Below, one piece after another: positions 1 to 8,011 of a stretch of DNA of 10,893 nucleotides. Below the pieces are notes generated by a model that was not told the origin of the DNA, searched no databases, and was given only the letters and a program-made list of their open reading frames with translations. The stretch covers positions 1 to 10,893 of the forward strand of contig JADGNS010000066.1 of the NCBI GenBank assembly GCA_017883355.1. The letters are read 5' to 3'. The stretch is from Candidatus Solibacter sp. Its GTDB lineage: Bacteria; Acidobacteriota; Terriglobia; Bryobacterales; Bryobacteraceae. Each line of letters starts with the position of its first letter. Within the stretch, counting starts at the first letter, position 1. The position numbers were made by a program, and so were the translations under genes.

Positions 1-1113
1 CCGCCGGTGGATGTCGAGGTGGCGCAAGTCGCGGCACGCGACGTTCCCACGGTCAAGGAATGGATCGGCACGCTCGACGGCCGGGTGAATGCCGAGATCC
101 GCGGACAGGTGAACGGCTATCTGCTCCGGCAGGTGTATCGTGAGGGGTCGTTTGTCCGGCAGGGCGATCTGCTGTTCGAGATCGACGCGAGGCCGTTTGA
201 GGCCGCCTTGAATGAGGCCAAGGGCAGGCTGGCACAGGTGGAGAGCAGCGTACTCCAGGCCGCGGGGAACCTGGCGCAGAACAAGGCCAGGCTTGGCAAG
301 GCCGACCTCGATGTGCAGCGGTACGCTCCGCTGGTAAAGAACAAGGCGATCAGCCAGGAGGAGATGGACAACGCCACGCAGGGCCGCTTGCAGGCCCAGG
401 CGGCGGTGGAAGAGTCGCTGGCGGCCATCGAGACGGCGAAAGCATCGGTAGTGGCGGCGAGGGCGACGGTATACGACGCGGAGGTGAAGTTGGGATTCAC
501 CAAGATCGCCTCGCCGATCGACGGGATCGCCGGGCTGGCCCGGATCCAGATGGGCGACCTGGTGACGCCGGCGGCTCCGCTGACGATGGTTTCCACGGTG
601 AATCCGATCAAAGCGTATTTCACCATCAGCGAGCAGGAGTACATGGCGCAGCAGCGCGCGGGCGGCGGGGACCAGTGGGCCAGAAACCTCGAGTTGGTGC
701 TGGCGGACGGCTCCGTGTACGCCCACAAGGGAACCTTCTTCATGGCGGACCGCCAGGTAGACGTGGGCACCGGCTCGCTGCGCATTGCGGCGCTGTTCCC
801 CAACCCGGGGAATGTGCTGCGGCCCGGCCAGTACGGGCGCGTGCGGGCGATGGTGGGCGTGCGCAAGGGCGCGGCGGTGGTGGCGCAACGCGCCGTGACC
901 GAACTGCAAGGGTCGTATCAAGTCGCCGTGGTTGGCGACGACAACAAGGTGACCATCCGGCCGGTGCGGATGGGCGAACGCCTGGGCAGCATGTGGATGG
1001 TGGAAGAGGGATTGCAGCCCGGTGAGCGGGTGATCGTGGAAGGCCTTCAGAAGGTGCGCAGCGGCTCGGTGGTGAATCCCAAAATGTCCGCGGCGGATGC
1101 GGGCGGGAAGTAG
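1..1113 (+). CDS. RND efflux periplasmic adaptor subunit (membrane fusion protein), 5'-partial
   Basis: This adaptor links an inner-membrane RND pump to an outer-membrane channel in the periplasm. The reading frame is open from base 1 and begins Pro-Pro-Val-Asp-Val-Glu-Val, the usual beginning of the mature domain after the lipid-anchored signal region, so the true start lies upstream of the window. A GTG at position 7 could be mistaken for the start, but it falls inside the conserved domain. The first lipoyl half (GYLLRQVYREGSFVRQGD, about 115-186) is followed by an Ala/Gln/Glu-rich helical hairpin (about 190-490), the second lipoyl half (ASPIDGIAGLARIQMGD, about 505-570), and beta-barrel and membrane-proximal domains ending in GLQPGERVIVEGLQKV. 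The product is 370 residues in the window. The stop lies 5 bp before the pump gene, so the two should be co-transcribed. The family is certain. The substrate cannot be read from the sequence. Confidence 0.95.
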   Translation, partial: PPVDVEVAQVAARDVPTVKEWIGTLDGRVNAEIRGQVNGYLLRQVYREGSFVRQGDLLFEIDARPFEAALNEAKGRLAQVESSVLQAAGNLAQNKARLGKADLDVQRYAPLVKNKAISQEEMDNATQGRLQAQAAVEESLAAIETAKASVVAARATVYDAEVKLGFTKIASPIDGIAGLARIQMGDLVTPAAPLTMVSTVNPIKAYFTISEQEYMAQQRAGGGDQWARNLELVLADGSVYAHKGTFFMADRQVDVGTGSLRIAALFPNPGNVLRPGQYGRVRAMVGVRKGAAVVAQRAVTELQGSYQVAVVGDDNKVTIRPVRMGERLGSMWMVEEGLQPGERVIVEGLQKVRSGSVVNPKMSAADAGGK

Positions 1114-1118
1114 GCGCC

Positions 1119-4100
1119 ATGTCGAGGTTCTTCATTAACCGGCCGATCGTGGCGATGGTGATCGCCATTCTGACGGTGATTCTGGGCGCCATCTCGATGC
1201 TGACGCTGCCGGTGGCGCAGTTCCCGGATATCGTGCCGCCGGAGGTCACGATCAGCGCCACCTATCTGGGCGCGGACGCGCAGACCATCGAGCAGAGCGT
1301 GGCCGCACCGATCGAGCAGCAGATGAGCGGCGTGGACAACATGGCCTACATGGTCTCCACCAACACCAACAGCGGCAGCATGGGCTTGCGCGTGACGTTC
1401 GACGTGAAGACGCAGCCCAACACGAACCTGATCCTGACGCAGATGCGGGAAGCGCTGGCAGCCACGCAATTGCCGTCGGACGTCAACAATTTCGGGGTGA
1501 TCGTACGAAAGGCCACCAGTTCGCCGCTGCTGATGATCTCGCTTTACTCGCCCAAAGGCACGCGCGATCGCAATTTCCTGGCCAACTACGCTTACATCAA
1601 CATGGTGGATGAGTTGGGGCGGGCTCCGGGCGTGGGCGACGTTCTGGTATACGGCGGCCGGTACGCCATGCAGATCTGGGTGAAGCCCGACCGGCTGGCC
1701 AAGCTGCAAGTGACGGTACCGGAGATCATCAAGGCGCTGCGCGAACAGAACACCGTCAACCCGGCAGGCCAGATTGGCGGCGAACCGGCGCCCGAGGGCC
1801 AGGAATTCACCTACGCGGTGCGCGCGCAGGGGCGGCTGGTCACTCCGGAAGAGTTCGGACGGGTGGTGATTCGGGCGAACCGGGACGGCTCGGTACTGCG
1901 CCTGGGGGATGTGGCGCGCGTGGAACTGGGCGCCGAGAACTACAACATCAAGGGGCGCGTGAACGGGCACCCGGCGGCAATCGTTCCGATTTTCCAGCTT
2001 CCGGGCTCCAATTCGCTGGAGGCGGCGCAGAACGCGCGCAACGTCATGGCGCGGCTGAAGCAGCGCTTTCCCGACGACGTGGACTACCTGGTTTCGCTGG
2101 ACACCACGCTGCCGGTGAATGAAGGCATCAGCGAGATTGCCGTGACGCTGGGGGAAGCGCTGTTGCTGGTGGCGCTGGTGACGTACCTGTTCCTGCAGGA
2201 TTGGCGCGCGACGCTGATTCCGCTATTGGCCGTGCCGGTCTCGCTGGTGGGCACGTTCGCGATATTCCCCCTGTTCGGGTTCTCCATCAACACGCTCTCG
2301 TTGTTCGGGCTGGTGCTGGCAATCGGCCTGGTGGTGGATGACGCCATTGTGGTGGTGGAGGCCGTGCAGCGTCACATCGAGGAAGGGCTGGCGCCGAAGG
2401 CGGCGGCATTCAAAGCGATGGAAGAGGTGTCGGCGCCGGTGATCGGGATCGCGATTATCCTGGCGGCGGTGTTCGTGCCGACGGTATTTGTTCCGGGCAT
2501 TACCGGGCGGCTCTACCAGCAGTTCGCGATCACGGTGGCGATATCGGTGCTGATTTCGGCCTTCAACGCGTTGACGCTCAGCCCGGCGCTGGCAGCGCTT
2601 CTGTTGCGGCATAAGAAGGAGACCCGCGGGCCGCTATCGGCGTTTTTCCGGGTTTTCAACCGGGCGTTTGAGCGCGGAAGGAACGGCTATGTTGCCACGT
2701 GCGCGGCGCTGATCCGCAAGAGCGTGCTGGCCATGGCGCTGCTGGCGGGCTGCGCGCTGGCGGCAGGCTGGTTCGGCACGCGGATTCCCACGGGCTTCCT
2801 GCCGGAAGAGGATCAAGGCTATTTCCTGCTGTCGATGCAATTGCCGAACGCCGCGTCGTTGCAGCGCACCGACGTGGTCATACGGAAGATCGAGGAGGTC
2901 ATCAAGACACTCCCCGCGGTGGAGACTTACACGAGCGTGAGCGGACTCAGTTTCCTGAGCGGAGTTCCCAACACGTATTCCGGCTCCTTTTTCGTCAAGC
3001 TGAAGCCCTGGGACGAACGCAAGTCCAAACAAGACCAGGCAATGGAACTGGTGCGGCAGTTGAACCGGCGGCTGGGCGCCATGCCGGAGGGCATTGCATT
3101 TTCGATCACGCCGCCGGCCATCCCGGGCGTTGGGGCCTCGGGCGGATTTCAGTTCATCCTGGAAGACCGTTCGGGCAAAGACCTTGCGTTCCTGGACGCG
3201 AACCTGCAGCGGTTTCTGCAAGCGGCCCGGAAACGCCCGGAGCTGAGCAGCCTGACTACCACGCTGTTGCCCACCATTCCGCAGGTGTTCCTGGATGTGG
3301 ACCGCGACAAAACGATTTCGCAAGGCGTGGCTCTGAGCGACCTCTACCAGACGCTGCAGACTTATATGGGCGGAGCCTTTGTCAACTACTTCAACCGCTT
3401 CGGCCGCCAATGGCGTGTTTTCATCGAGGCGGAAGGGGAGCAGCGAACGCGCGCGGAGGACGTCGGCAAGTTTTATGTGCGGAACAACAAAGGCGACATG
3501 GTGCCGCTCTCCGCGCTGACCAGCGCGAGGAGAATTACGGGGCCCGAGTTCACGCAACGCTATAACCTCTACCGGTGCGCCCAGATTTACGGCAGCGCCG
3601 CGCCGGGCTACAGCTCCGGGCAGGCGATGAAGGCGCTGGAAGAGACATTTGGGCAGACGATGCCCGGCGAGATGGGCTTCGACTACGCGGGCATGTCGTA
3701 CCAGGAGCAGGCGGCGCAGAAGGGGCTGTCGCCGATGGTGGTGTTCGGCATGTCGCTGGTGTTCGTGTTTCTGATTCTGGCGGCGCTGTACGAAAGCTGG
3801 ATCTTGCCGGTGAGCGTGCTGCTGGGGACGCCGGTGGCGGTGGCCGGCGCATTGGCGACGCTGTATCTCCGCAACATCACCAACGACGTCTACGCGCAGA
3901 TCGGGCTGGTCATGTTGATTGGCCTGGCGGCCAAGAACGCCATCCTGATCGTCGAGTTCGCCAAGGTGCGCTATGAGGGCGGCATGGCGTTGAAGGATGC
4001 GGCGCTGGAGGCGGCCAAGCTGCGGCTGCGCCCGATCCTGATGACCAGCTTCGCATTCATTCTGGGGTGTGTCCCGTTGTGGATGGCATCCGGCGCCGGC

Positions 4101-4250
4101 GCCATCGCGCGGCGCGTGGTGGGCAGTTGCGTGATCGGCGGCATGGCCGCCGCCACCGGAATCGCGGTGCTGCTCATCCCGGTCACCTTCTACCTGATGG
4201 AGCGGCTTGGCGGGCGCCACAAAGCGGGGCCGGCGGAAGGAGGACACTGA
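1119..4250 (+). CDS. RND multidrug efflux permease, HAE1 family (AcrB/MexB-like)
   Basis: This is a 1043-residue inner-membrane proton/substrate antiporter, the usual length for the HAE1 family. It starts MSRFFINRPI with the typical first transmembrane helix and the QFPDIVPPEV stretch near residues 34-43. The proton relay is intact. Asp407 and Asp408 sit in GLVVDDAIVVVE at the same numbers as in AcrB. Lys939 (GLAAKNAILIVEF), Arg969 and Thr976 (LRLRPILMTS) correspond to AcrB Lys940, Arg971 and Thr978. Twelve helices with two large periplasmic loops are expected by family. A weak ribosome site (GGGAAG, 1105-1110) sits 8 nt before the ATG. The gene lies between the adaptor and the outer-membrane channel, with gaps of 5 and 1 bp. 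The family points to hydrophobic or amphiphilic drugs and not to metal ions: the metal (HME) signature is absent. The exact substrate is unknown. Confidence 0.97.
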   Translation: MSRFFINRPIVAMVIAILTVILGAISMLTLPVAQFPDIVPPEVTISATYLGADAQTIEQSVAAPIEQQMSGVDNMAYMVSTNTNSGSMGLRVTFDVKTQPNTNLILTQMREALAATQLPSDVNNFGVIVRKATSSPLLMISLYSPKGTRDRNFLANYAYINMVDELGRAPGVGDVLVYGGRYAMQIWVKPDRLAKLQVTVPEIIKALREQNTVNPAGQIGGEPAPEGQEFTYAVRAQGRLVTPEEFGRVVIRANRDGSVLRLGDVARVELGAENYNIKGRVNGHPAAIVPIFQLPGSNSLEAAQNARNVMARLKQRFPDDVDYLVSLDTTLPVNEGISEIAVTLGEALLLVALVTYLFLQDWRATLIPLLAVPVSLVGTFAIFPLFGFSINTLSLFGLVLAIGLVVDDAIVVVEAVQRHIEEGLAPKAAAFKAMEEVSAPVIGIAIILAAVFVPTVFVPGITGRLYQQFAITVAISVLISAFNALTLSPALAALLLRHKKETRGPLSAFFRVFNRAFERGRNGYVATCAALIRKSVLAMALLAGCALAAGWFGTRIPTGFLPEEDQGYFLLSMQLPNAASLQRTDVVIRKIEEVIKTLPAVETYTSVSGLSFLSGVPNTYSGSFFVKLKPWDERKSKQDQAMELVRQLNRRLGAMPEGIAFSITPPAIPGVGASGGFQFILEDRSGKDLAFLDANLQRFLQAARKRPELSSLTTTLLPTIPQVFLDVDRDKTISQGVALSDLYQTLQTYMGGAFVNYFNRFGRQWRVFIEAEGEQRTRAEDVGKFYVRNNKGDMVPLSALTSARRITGPEFTQRYNLYRCAQIYGSAAPGYSSGQAMKALEETFGQTMPGEMGFDYAGMSYQEQAAQKGLSPMVVFGMSLVFVFLILAALYESWILPVSVLLGTPVAVAGALATLYLRNITNDVYAQIGLVMLIGLAAKNAILIVEFAKVRYEGGMALKDAALEAAKLRLRPILMTSFAFILGCVPLWMASGAGAIARRVVGSCVIGGMAAATGIAVLLIPVTFYLMERLGGRHKAGPAEGGH
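4235..4244 (+). promoter_or_regulatory. Strong Shine-Dalgarno site deciding the outer-membrane channel start
   Basis: GGAAGGAGGA ends 7 nt before ATG 4252 and lies within the last codons of the pump gene. It selects ATG 4252 over an in-frame TTG at 4207, and it suggests translational coupling of channel synthesis to the pump. Confidence 0.8.
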
Positions 4251-4251
4251 G

Positions 4252-5703
4252 ATGCGTAAGATAGTTCGCGCCCTTGTGGCCGGCTCAGTCTGCCTTCTCA
4301 GCGGGTGCCTGGTTGGACCACGGTACCAGCGTCCGGTGGTGACGGCGCCGGCGGTGAGCCGGGGACAAGTCACCGCGGAAGCGGCTTCCCTCGCCGATCT
4401 GCCCTGGTGGGAGGTGTTCCAGGACGAGACGCTGCGCGGGCTGATCCAGACCGCGCTTGCGAACAACAACGACTTGCGGATTGCCGTGAAGAGGGTGGAA
4501 CAGGCGCGGCAGCTCGCGGTGCAAGCGCACGCCGGGTACATGCCGGGAGTGGGGTATGAGGTAGGAATCAGCCAGGGCAAGAATGAATCGCTGGGCAACC
4601 CGGCGGGATCGAGCGGCAAGTGGCGGGGCACGCTTGCCTTGGGACTGGCGGCCAGTTGGGAGGCGGATGTTTGGGGGCGGATTCGCCGCTTGAACGAATC
4701 CGCGCTGGCCAACTATCTGGCGAGTGAACAAGGGCACCGCGGAGTGCTGCTTTCACTGGTGAGCGGCGTGGCCCAGTCTTACCTGGAACTGCTCGAACTG
4801 GATCTTCGGGTGGAGATCGCGCGGCGCAACGTGAAGTCGTTTGAGGGGAGCCGGGGGATTTTTCAGCAACGCCTGGAAGGGGGCACGGCATCGCGGCTGG
4901 AGACGGCGCGCGCGGAAGGGGCGCTGGCCGTGACGGCGTCGGCGATTCCCGAACTGGAACGCCAGATCGCGATCCAGGAGAACGGGATGCACCTGCTGCT
5001 GGGATCGGCGCCGGGCCCGATTGCGCGCCAGGGCACGTTGTTGGAGCAGACCATTCCTCCGCAGGTTCCGGCCGGACTGCCGTCGGCGCTCTTGGAGCGG
5101 CGGCCGGACGTGTTGCGAGCCGAGCAGGCGGTGCGCGCGGCGAACGCGCAAATCGGGATCGTGCAGGCGTCGTTTTTTCCAAGGATCGGGCTGACGACGC
5201 TGCTCGGCCGGGCGAGCAGCCCGCTGGAGGATTTCACGGGCGGGCGGACGAACGTGTGGAGCACGGCGGCGAGCCTGGTGGGACCGATCTACGAGGGCCG
5301 CGGGCTGCGGGCGCAGAAGCGCCAGGCGGTGGCGGCCTGGGAGCAAGCCCGAATCGAGTACGAACAGACGGTGCTGGCGGCGTTTCGCGATGTTTCGAAC
5401 GCGCTGATCACGCGCGAGAAACTGGAGGCAGTCCGCGCCCGCCAGATGGAAGCGGTCACGGCCTTTCAAGCGGCGGTGGAGGTCTCTCAACAGCGTTACA
5501 TGGCTGGCAAGTCCGGCTATTTCGAGGTCCTCGAGGCGCAGCAACAACTGGTTCCCGCCGAGAATGCCCTGGCACAGACGGAGCTCGACCGCCGGCTGGT
5601 AATCGTTCAGCTTTACCAGGCCCTGGGTGGCGGGTGGAAGTTGAGCGATGCCGAGTGGAACGGACCGGCGCCGGGCTCTGCGACTGCGGCGCCCAAGCGT
5701 TAA
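4252..5703 (+). CDS. Outer-membrane efflux lipoprotein, NodT/OprM-type (OMF) channel
   Basis: This is the outer-membrane exit duct of the tripartite pump, 483 residues and typical for NodT-family factors. The N-terminus MRKIVRALVAGSVCLLSGC is a lipoprotein signal peptide with lipobox L-S-G-C and lipidated Cys19. It is followed by the family's GPRYQRPVV segment. Two outer-membrane efflux protein repeats follow. The second contains the hallmark LLERRPDVLRAEQAV and AANAQIGIVQASFFPRIGLT region (about 5090-5195), and its long helices continue to the YQALGGGWKL end. The ATG at 4252 is chosen because it has a strong ribosome site and gives an intact signal peptide. An upstream in-frame TTG would put charged residues in front of that signal. 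The start is 1 bp after the pump's stop codon. This gene closes the operon: the next gene begins 101 bp on, behind its own promoter-like sequence. Confidence 0.95.
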   Translation: MRKIVRALVAGSVCLLSGCLVGPRYQRPVVTAPAVSRGQVTAEAASLADLPWWEVFQDETLRGLIQTALANNNDLRIAVKRVEQARQLAVQAHAGYMPGVGYEVGISQGKNESLGNPAGSSGKWRGTLALGLAASWEADVWGRIRRLNESALANYLASEQGHRGVLLSLVSGVAQSYLELLELDLRVEIARRNVKSFEGSRGIFQQRLEGGTASRLETARAEGALAVTASAIPELERQIAIQENGMHLLLGSAPGPIARQGTLLEQTIPPQVPAGLPSALLERRPDVLRAEQAVRAANAQIGIVQASFFPRIGLTTLLGRASSPLEDFTGGRTNVWSTAASLVGPIYEGRGLRAQKRQAVAAWEQARIEYEQTVLAAFRDVSNALITREKLEAVRARQMEAVTAFQAAVEVSQQRYMAGKSGYFEVLEAQQQLVPAENALAQTELDRRLVIVQLYQALGGGWKLSDAEWNGPAPGSATAAPKR

Positions 5704-5726
5704 TCCCTGAGGAAGCGCCGCAAGCT

Positions 5727-5756
5727 TGCCGATCTACAGGGTGCCAATCTACAGGG
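5727..5756 (+). repeat. Tandem 15-bp direct repeat upstream of the acylase promoter
   Basis: TGCCGATCTACAGGG (5727-5741) is followed immediately by TGCCAATCTACAGGG (5742-5756), with 14 of 15 bases identical and no spacer. It ends 23 bp before the TATACT box, about -65 to -36 from the start site that box would predict. It could be a two-site operator for an activator or a slippage duplication. The sequence alone does not decide. Confidence 0.75.
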
Positions 5757-5779
5757 AGGCGGGCCGCCCGGTGGGGGGT

Positions 5780-5799
5780 TATACTGTGCTTCCCGGAGG
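5780..5799 (+). promoter_or_regulatory. Candidate -10 box and ribosome site for the acylase gene
   Basis: TATACT (5780-5785, five of six bases of the TATAAT consensus) would start transcription near 5792 and give a leader of about 13 nt. That leader contains CGGAGG (5794-5799), 5 nt before ATG 5805. No good -35 hexamer is seen 16-18 bp upstream, where the sequence is G/C-rich, so an activator may be needed. The ribosome site is well supported. The promoter is a prediction. Confidence 0.5.
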
Positions 5800-5804
5800 C
5801 TTTC

Positions 5805-7826
5805 ATGAAATCTCTCGTTTTGCTGCTGGTATCGCTCACTCTGTGCGCGGCGGAGAAGGTCGAAATTCTGCGCGACGAGTTCGGCGTGCCGCACATCTAC
5901 GCCGCCACCGCCACGGGCGCGGCTTTCGCTTCCGGGTACGCGCAGGCCGAAGACCGGCTGGAAGAACTGCTGCGCAATTACCGCAAGGCCGAAGGCACCA
6001 TGTCGGAAGCGTTCGGCCCCGAATTCGTCACCCACGATTACCGCCAGCGCCTGTGGCGTCACCGCGATGTGGCGCGCCAGCACTACGCCGAGCTGGCGCC
6101 CAACCTGCGCGCCATCTGCGAAGCCTATCAGGCAGGCGTCAGGAAGTTCATGCAGGAGCATCCCGAGCAGGTCCCGGCCTGGGCGCCCAAACTGGAACCC
6201 TGGCAGATCATCGCGCTGGGCCGCTACATCATCTGGGGCTGGCCGGAAGGCGAAGTGGCCGGCGACCTGCAGCGCGGCGGCGTGCAGCCCGACCCGGTGG
6301 CTTACCACGGCTCCAACGAAATGGCGCTTGCCCCCTCGCGCACGGCGCTGCACGTTCCCATCGCGGTGGTCGATCCGCACCTCACGTGGTACGGCGAATT
6401 CCGCTTCTACGAAATGCGCGTCTACGGCGGCGACCTGGCGTTCTCCGGCGCCGCCATCCTCGGCCAGCCTTTCCCCACGCTCGGCCACAACCGCTTCCTG
6501 TCGATCGCCATGACCACCGGTGGTCCCGACACCTCCGACGTCTACGAAGAAGAAGTGCGCGACGGCAAGTACAAATTCAAAGACGAGTGGCGGCCGCTGG
6601 AAGTCCGCACGGAGCGCATCGGCGTCAAGACCGGCAGCGAGATCAAATACCAGGACGTGCGCATCGAATCCACCCACCACGGTCCCATCGTGGCGCACAA
6701 GAACGGCAAGGCCTACGCTGTGGCGATCCCGTACGCCGGCGAATTCCGCCTGCTCGACACGGCGTGGAAGATGGCCACCGCGCGGAATCTCGCGCAGGCC
6801 AAACAGGCGCTCAGCGGACTGCAATACATGGCGCAGAACATCATGATCGCGACCGTCGATGGCGATATCTACTATGTGCGCCATGGCCGTGTGCCGGTGC
6901 GTCCCGCCGGCTGCGATTCCTCGCGCCCGATGTCGGGACCGGCGGGTGCCTGCGAGTGGCAGGGGATACACCCGTTCGAGGATCTGGTGCAGATCGTCAA
7001 TCCGCCGCAAGGCTACATGCAGAACTGCAATACGTCGCCGTTCAATATGATGAAGGATTCGCCGCTGGTCCCGGAGAAATGGGACGCGCATCCCTATCTC
7101 TACAACGAATCGCGCCGCCCGCCCAGCCAGCGCGCCGCCATGGTGCTGGACCTGCTTGACGCGGCGCACAACGTGACCGCCGAGCAGGCCATCGGCATCG
7201 CTTTTTCCCCGCAGGTCTGGCACGCCGAACTGTGGCAGGAGCGCATTCGCAAAGCGGCGCCCAATGATGAGGTGGCCCGGCTGATCGGCGGCTGGAATCG
7301 CCGCAGCGACGCCGATTCGCGCGCCGCGCTGGCCTACTACGCGTTCAAGATGGCGCTGGGCGGGGCCTCGGCGCGCGCCACGGAACCGCCCGCCACGCTG
7401 ACCGACGAGGCCATCCGCGGCGCGCTGAATCAGGCGGCGCAGCGGTTGAAAAGCGACCTCCCCGCCGACGCGGTGTTCGGTACGGTCTTCCGTGTGGGGC
7501 GTAAGGACTCGCCGCGCACCTTCCCGGTGGGGGGCGGCACGCTCGCCGACGCCGGCATGGCCACGCCGCGCGCCATCAGCTTCAGCCCGCGCGGCAAGGA
7601 AATGGTGGGCCACACCGGTCAGACCTCGACGCAGATCGTGATTCTGACGAAGCCGCCGCAATCCTACATGGTGCTCCCGCTGGGGGAAAGCGACCACGCC
7701 GATTCGCCTCACTATGACGACCAGGCGGAGAAGCTATTCAGCAAGGGCCGCGCCAAGTCGACTTACTTTCTGAATCGGAAGGAACTGGAGAAGCACGTCA
7801 CGGCGAAGAAGCAACTTTCTTACTGA
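5805..7826 (+). CDS. Penicillin acylase / acyl-homoserine-lactone acylase family Ntn-hydrolase (PF01804 type), exported
   Basis: This enzyme should hydrolyse an amide bond that joins an acyl chain to an amine (beta-lactam side chain, N-acyl-homoserine lactone or acyl amino acid). Family members cut themselves into two chains. The 673-residue precursor has a Sec-type signal (MKSLVLLLVSLTLCAA), then the alpha-chain start EILRDEFGVPHIYA and the FASGYAQAEDRL motif. The maturation site is predicted at Gly169/Ser170 in YHGSNEMALAPSRT, making Ser170 the beta-chain nucleophile. His192 in VVDPHLTW is beta-chain residue 23, where PvdQ-type and cephalosporin acylases have His and penicillin G acylase has Gln. 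The conserved STHHGPIV (289-296) and QNCNTSPF (406-413, probable oxyanion Asn) are present. The C-terminus SPHYDDQAEKLF is typical. ATG 5805 is chosen for its ribosome site and signal peptide. The frame is open far upstream but overlaps the channel gene there. The family is sure. The substrate is not. Confidence 0.92.
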   Translation: MKSLVLLLVSLTLCAAEKVEILRDEFGVPHIYAATATGAAFASGYAQAEDRLEELLRNYRKAEGTMSEAFGPEFVTHDYRQRLWRHRDVARQHYAELAPNLRAICEAYQAGVRKFMQEHPEQVPAWAPKLEPWQIIALGRYIIWGWPEGEVAGDLQRGGVQPDPVAYHGSNEMALAPSRTALHVPIAVVDPHLTWYGEFRFYEMRVYGGDLAFSGAAILGQPFPTLGHNRFLSIAMTTGGPDTSDVYEEEVRDGKYKFKDEWRPLEVRTERIGVKTGSEIKYQDVRIESTHHGPIVAHKNGKAYAVAIPYAGEFRLLDTAWKMATARNLAQAKQALSGLQYMAQNIMIATVDGDIYYVRHGRVPVRPAGCDSSRPMSGPAGACEWQGIHPFEDLVQIVNPPQGYMQNCNTSPFNMMKDSPLVPEKWDAHPYLYNESRRPPSQRAAMVLDLLDAAHNVTAEQAIGIAFSPQVWHAELWQERIRKAAPNDEVARLIGGWNRRSDADSRAALAYYAFKMALGGASARATEPPATLTDEAIRGALNQAAQRLKSDLPADAVFGTVFRVGRKDSPRTFPVGGGTLADAGMATPRAISFSPRGKEMVGHTGQTSTQIVILTKPPQSYMVLPLGESDHADSPHYDDQAEKLFSKGRAKSTYFLNRKELEKHVTAKKQLSY

Positions 7827-7843
7827 CGGCGCAGCGATTGTCA

Positions 7844-7867
7844 GGCGGGGTACCCTCTGGGTCCGCC
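7844..7867 (+). terminator. Hairpin after the acylase gene, possible terminator
   Basis: GGCGG (7844-7848) and ACCC (7852-7855) pair with GGGT (7859-7862) and CCGCC (7863-7867) around a TCT loop, with a 3-nt GGT bulge on the left. It begins 17 bp after the acylase stop. There is no T-run after it, so it would be an atypical terminator or only a chance stem. Confidence 0.3.
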
Positions 7868-8006
7868 CGCCCCACCGTTAGCAGACGGGGAGTGTTGCTG
7901 CCAAATGGGCTTCATAAATTCTTTTTAATAGTGCAACGGAGTTACGCGTGCTACAAATTGAAACACGGAAGTGGTGGATTTGCGTCGATATGTATAGGTA
8001 AGGGGG
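7868..8006 (+). promoter_or_regulatory. AT-richer leader region of the 190-residue protein gene, with ribosome site
   Basis: This stretch is clearly richer in A and T than the genes on either side, notably 7911-7930 and 7951-7996, which fits a promoter region. TTGAAA (7958-7963) resembles a -35 box, but no -10 lies at the normal distance. TATGTA (7989-7994) could be a -10 for a leader of about 11 nt. AGGGGG (8001-8006) is a fair Shine-Dalgarno site 5 nt before ATG 8012 and is the best-supported element. The exact promoter cannot be fixed from the sequence. Confidence 0.35.
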
Positions 8007-8011
8007 ACGTG

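Noticed and set aside
2634..4712. 692-codon open frame on the - strand opposite the pump and channel genes
   Set aside because: It is antisense to two certain genes. Its product is rich in Arg, His and Gln without any domain, as expected of the complement of GC-rich coding DNA.
5720..5729. Perfect palindrome GCAAGCTTGC after the channel gene
   Set aside because: It has ten bases and no loop, so it cannot form a stable hairpin, and no T-run follows. Such short palindromes occur by chance.
5256..5804. Possible 183-codon N-terminal extension of the acylase
   Set aside because: It would overlap the channel gene by about 450 bp. The internal ATG at 5805 has a ribosome site and begins a proper signal peptide.
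5700..7712. 670-codon open frame on the - strand opposite the acylase
   Set aside because: It mirrors a well-supported acylase gene in a GC-rich frame, has low-complexity Arg/His/Gly-rich sequence, and has no motif.
7838..8011. Possible 58-codon extension of the 190-residue protein
   Set aside because: The stretch is AT-rich and encodes an implausible sequence, and a better ribosome site precedes ATG 8012.
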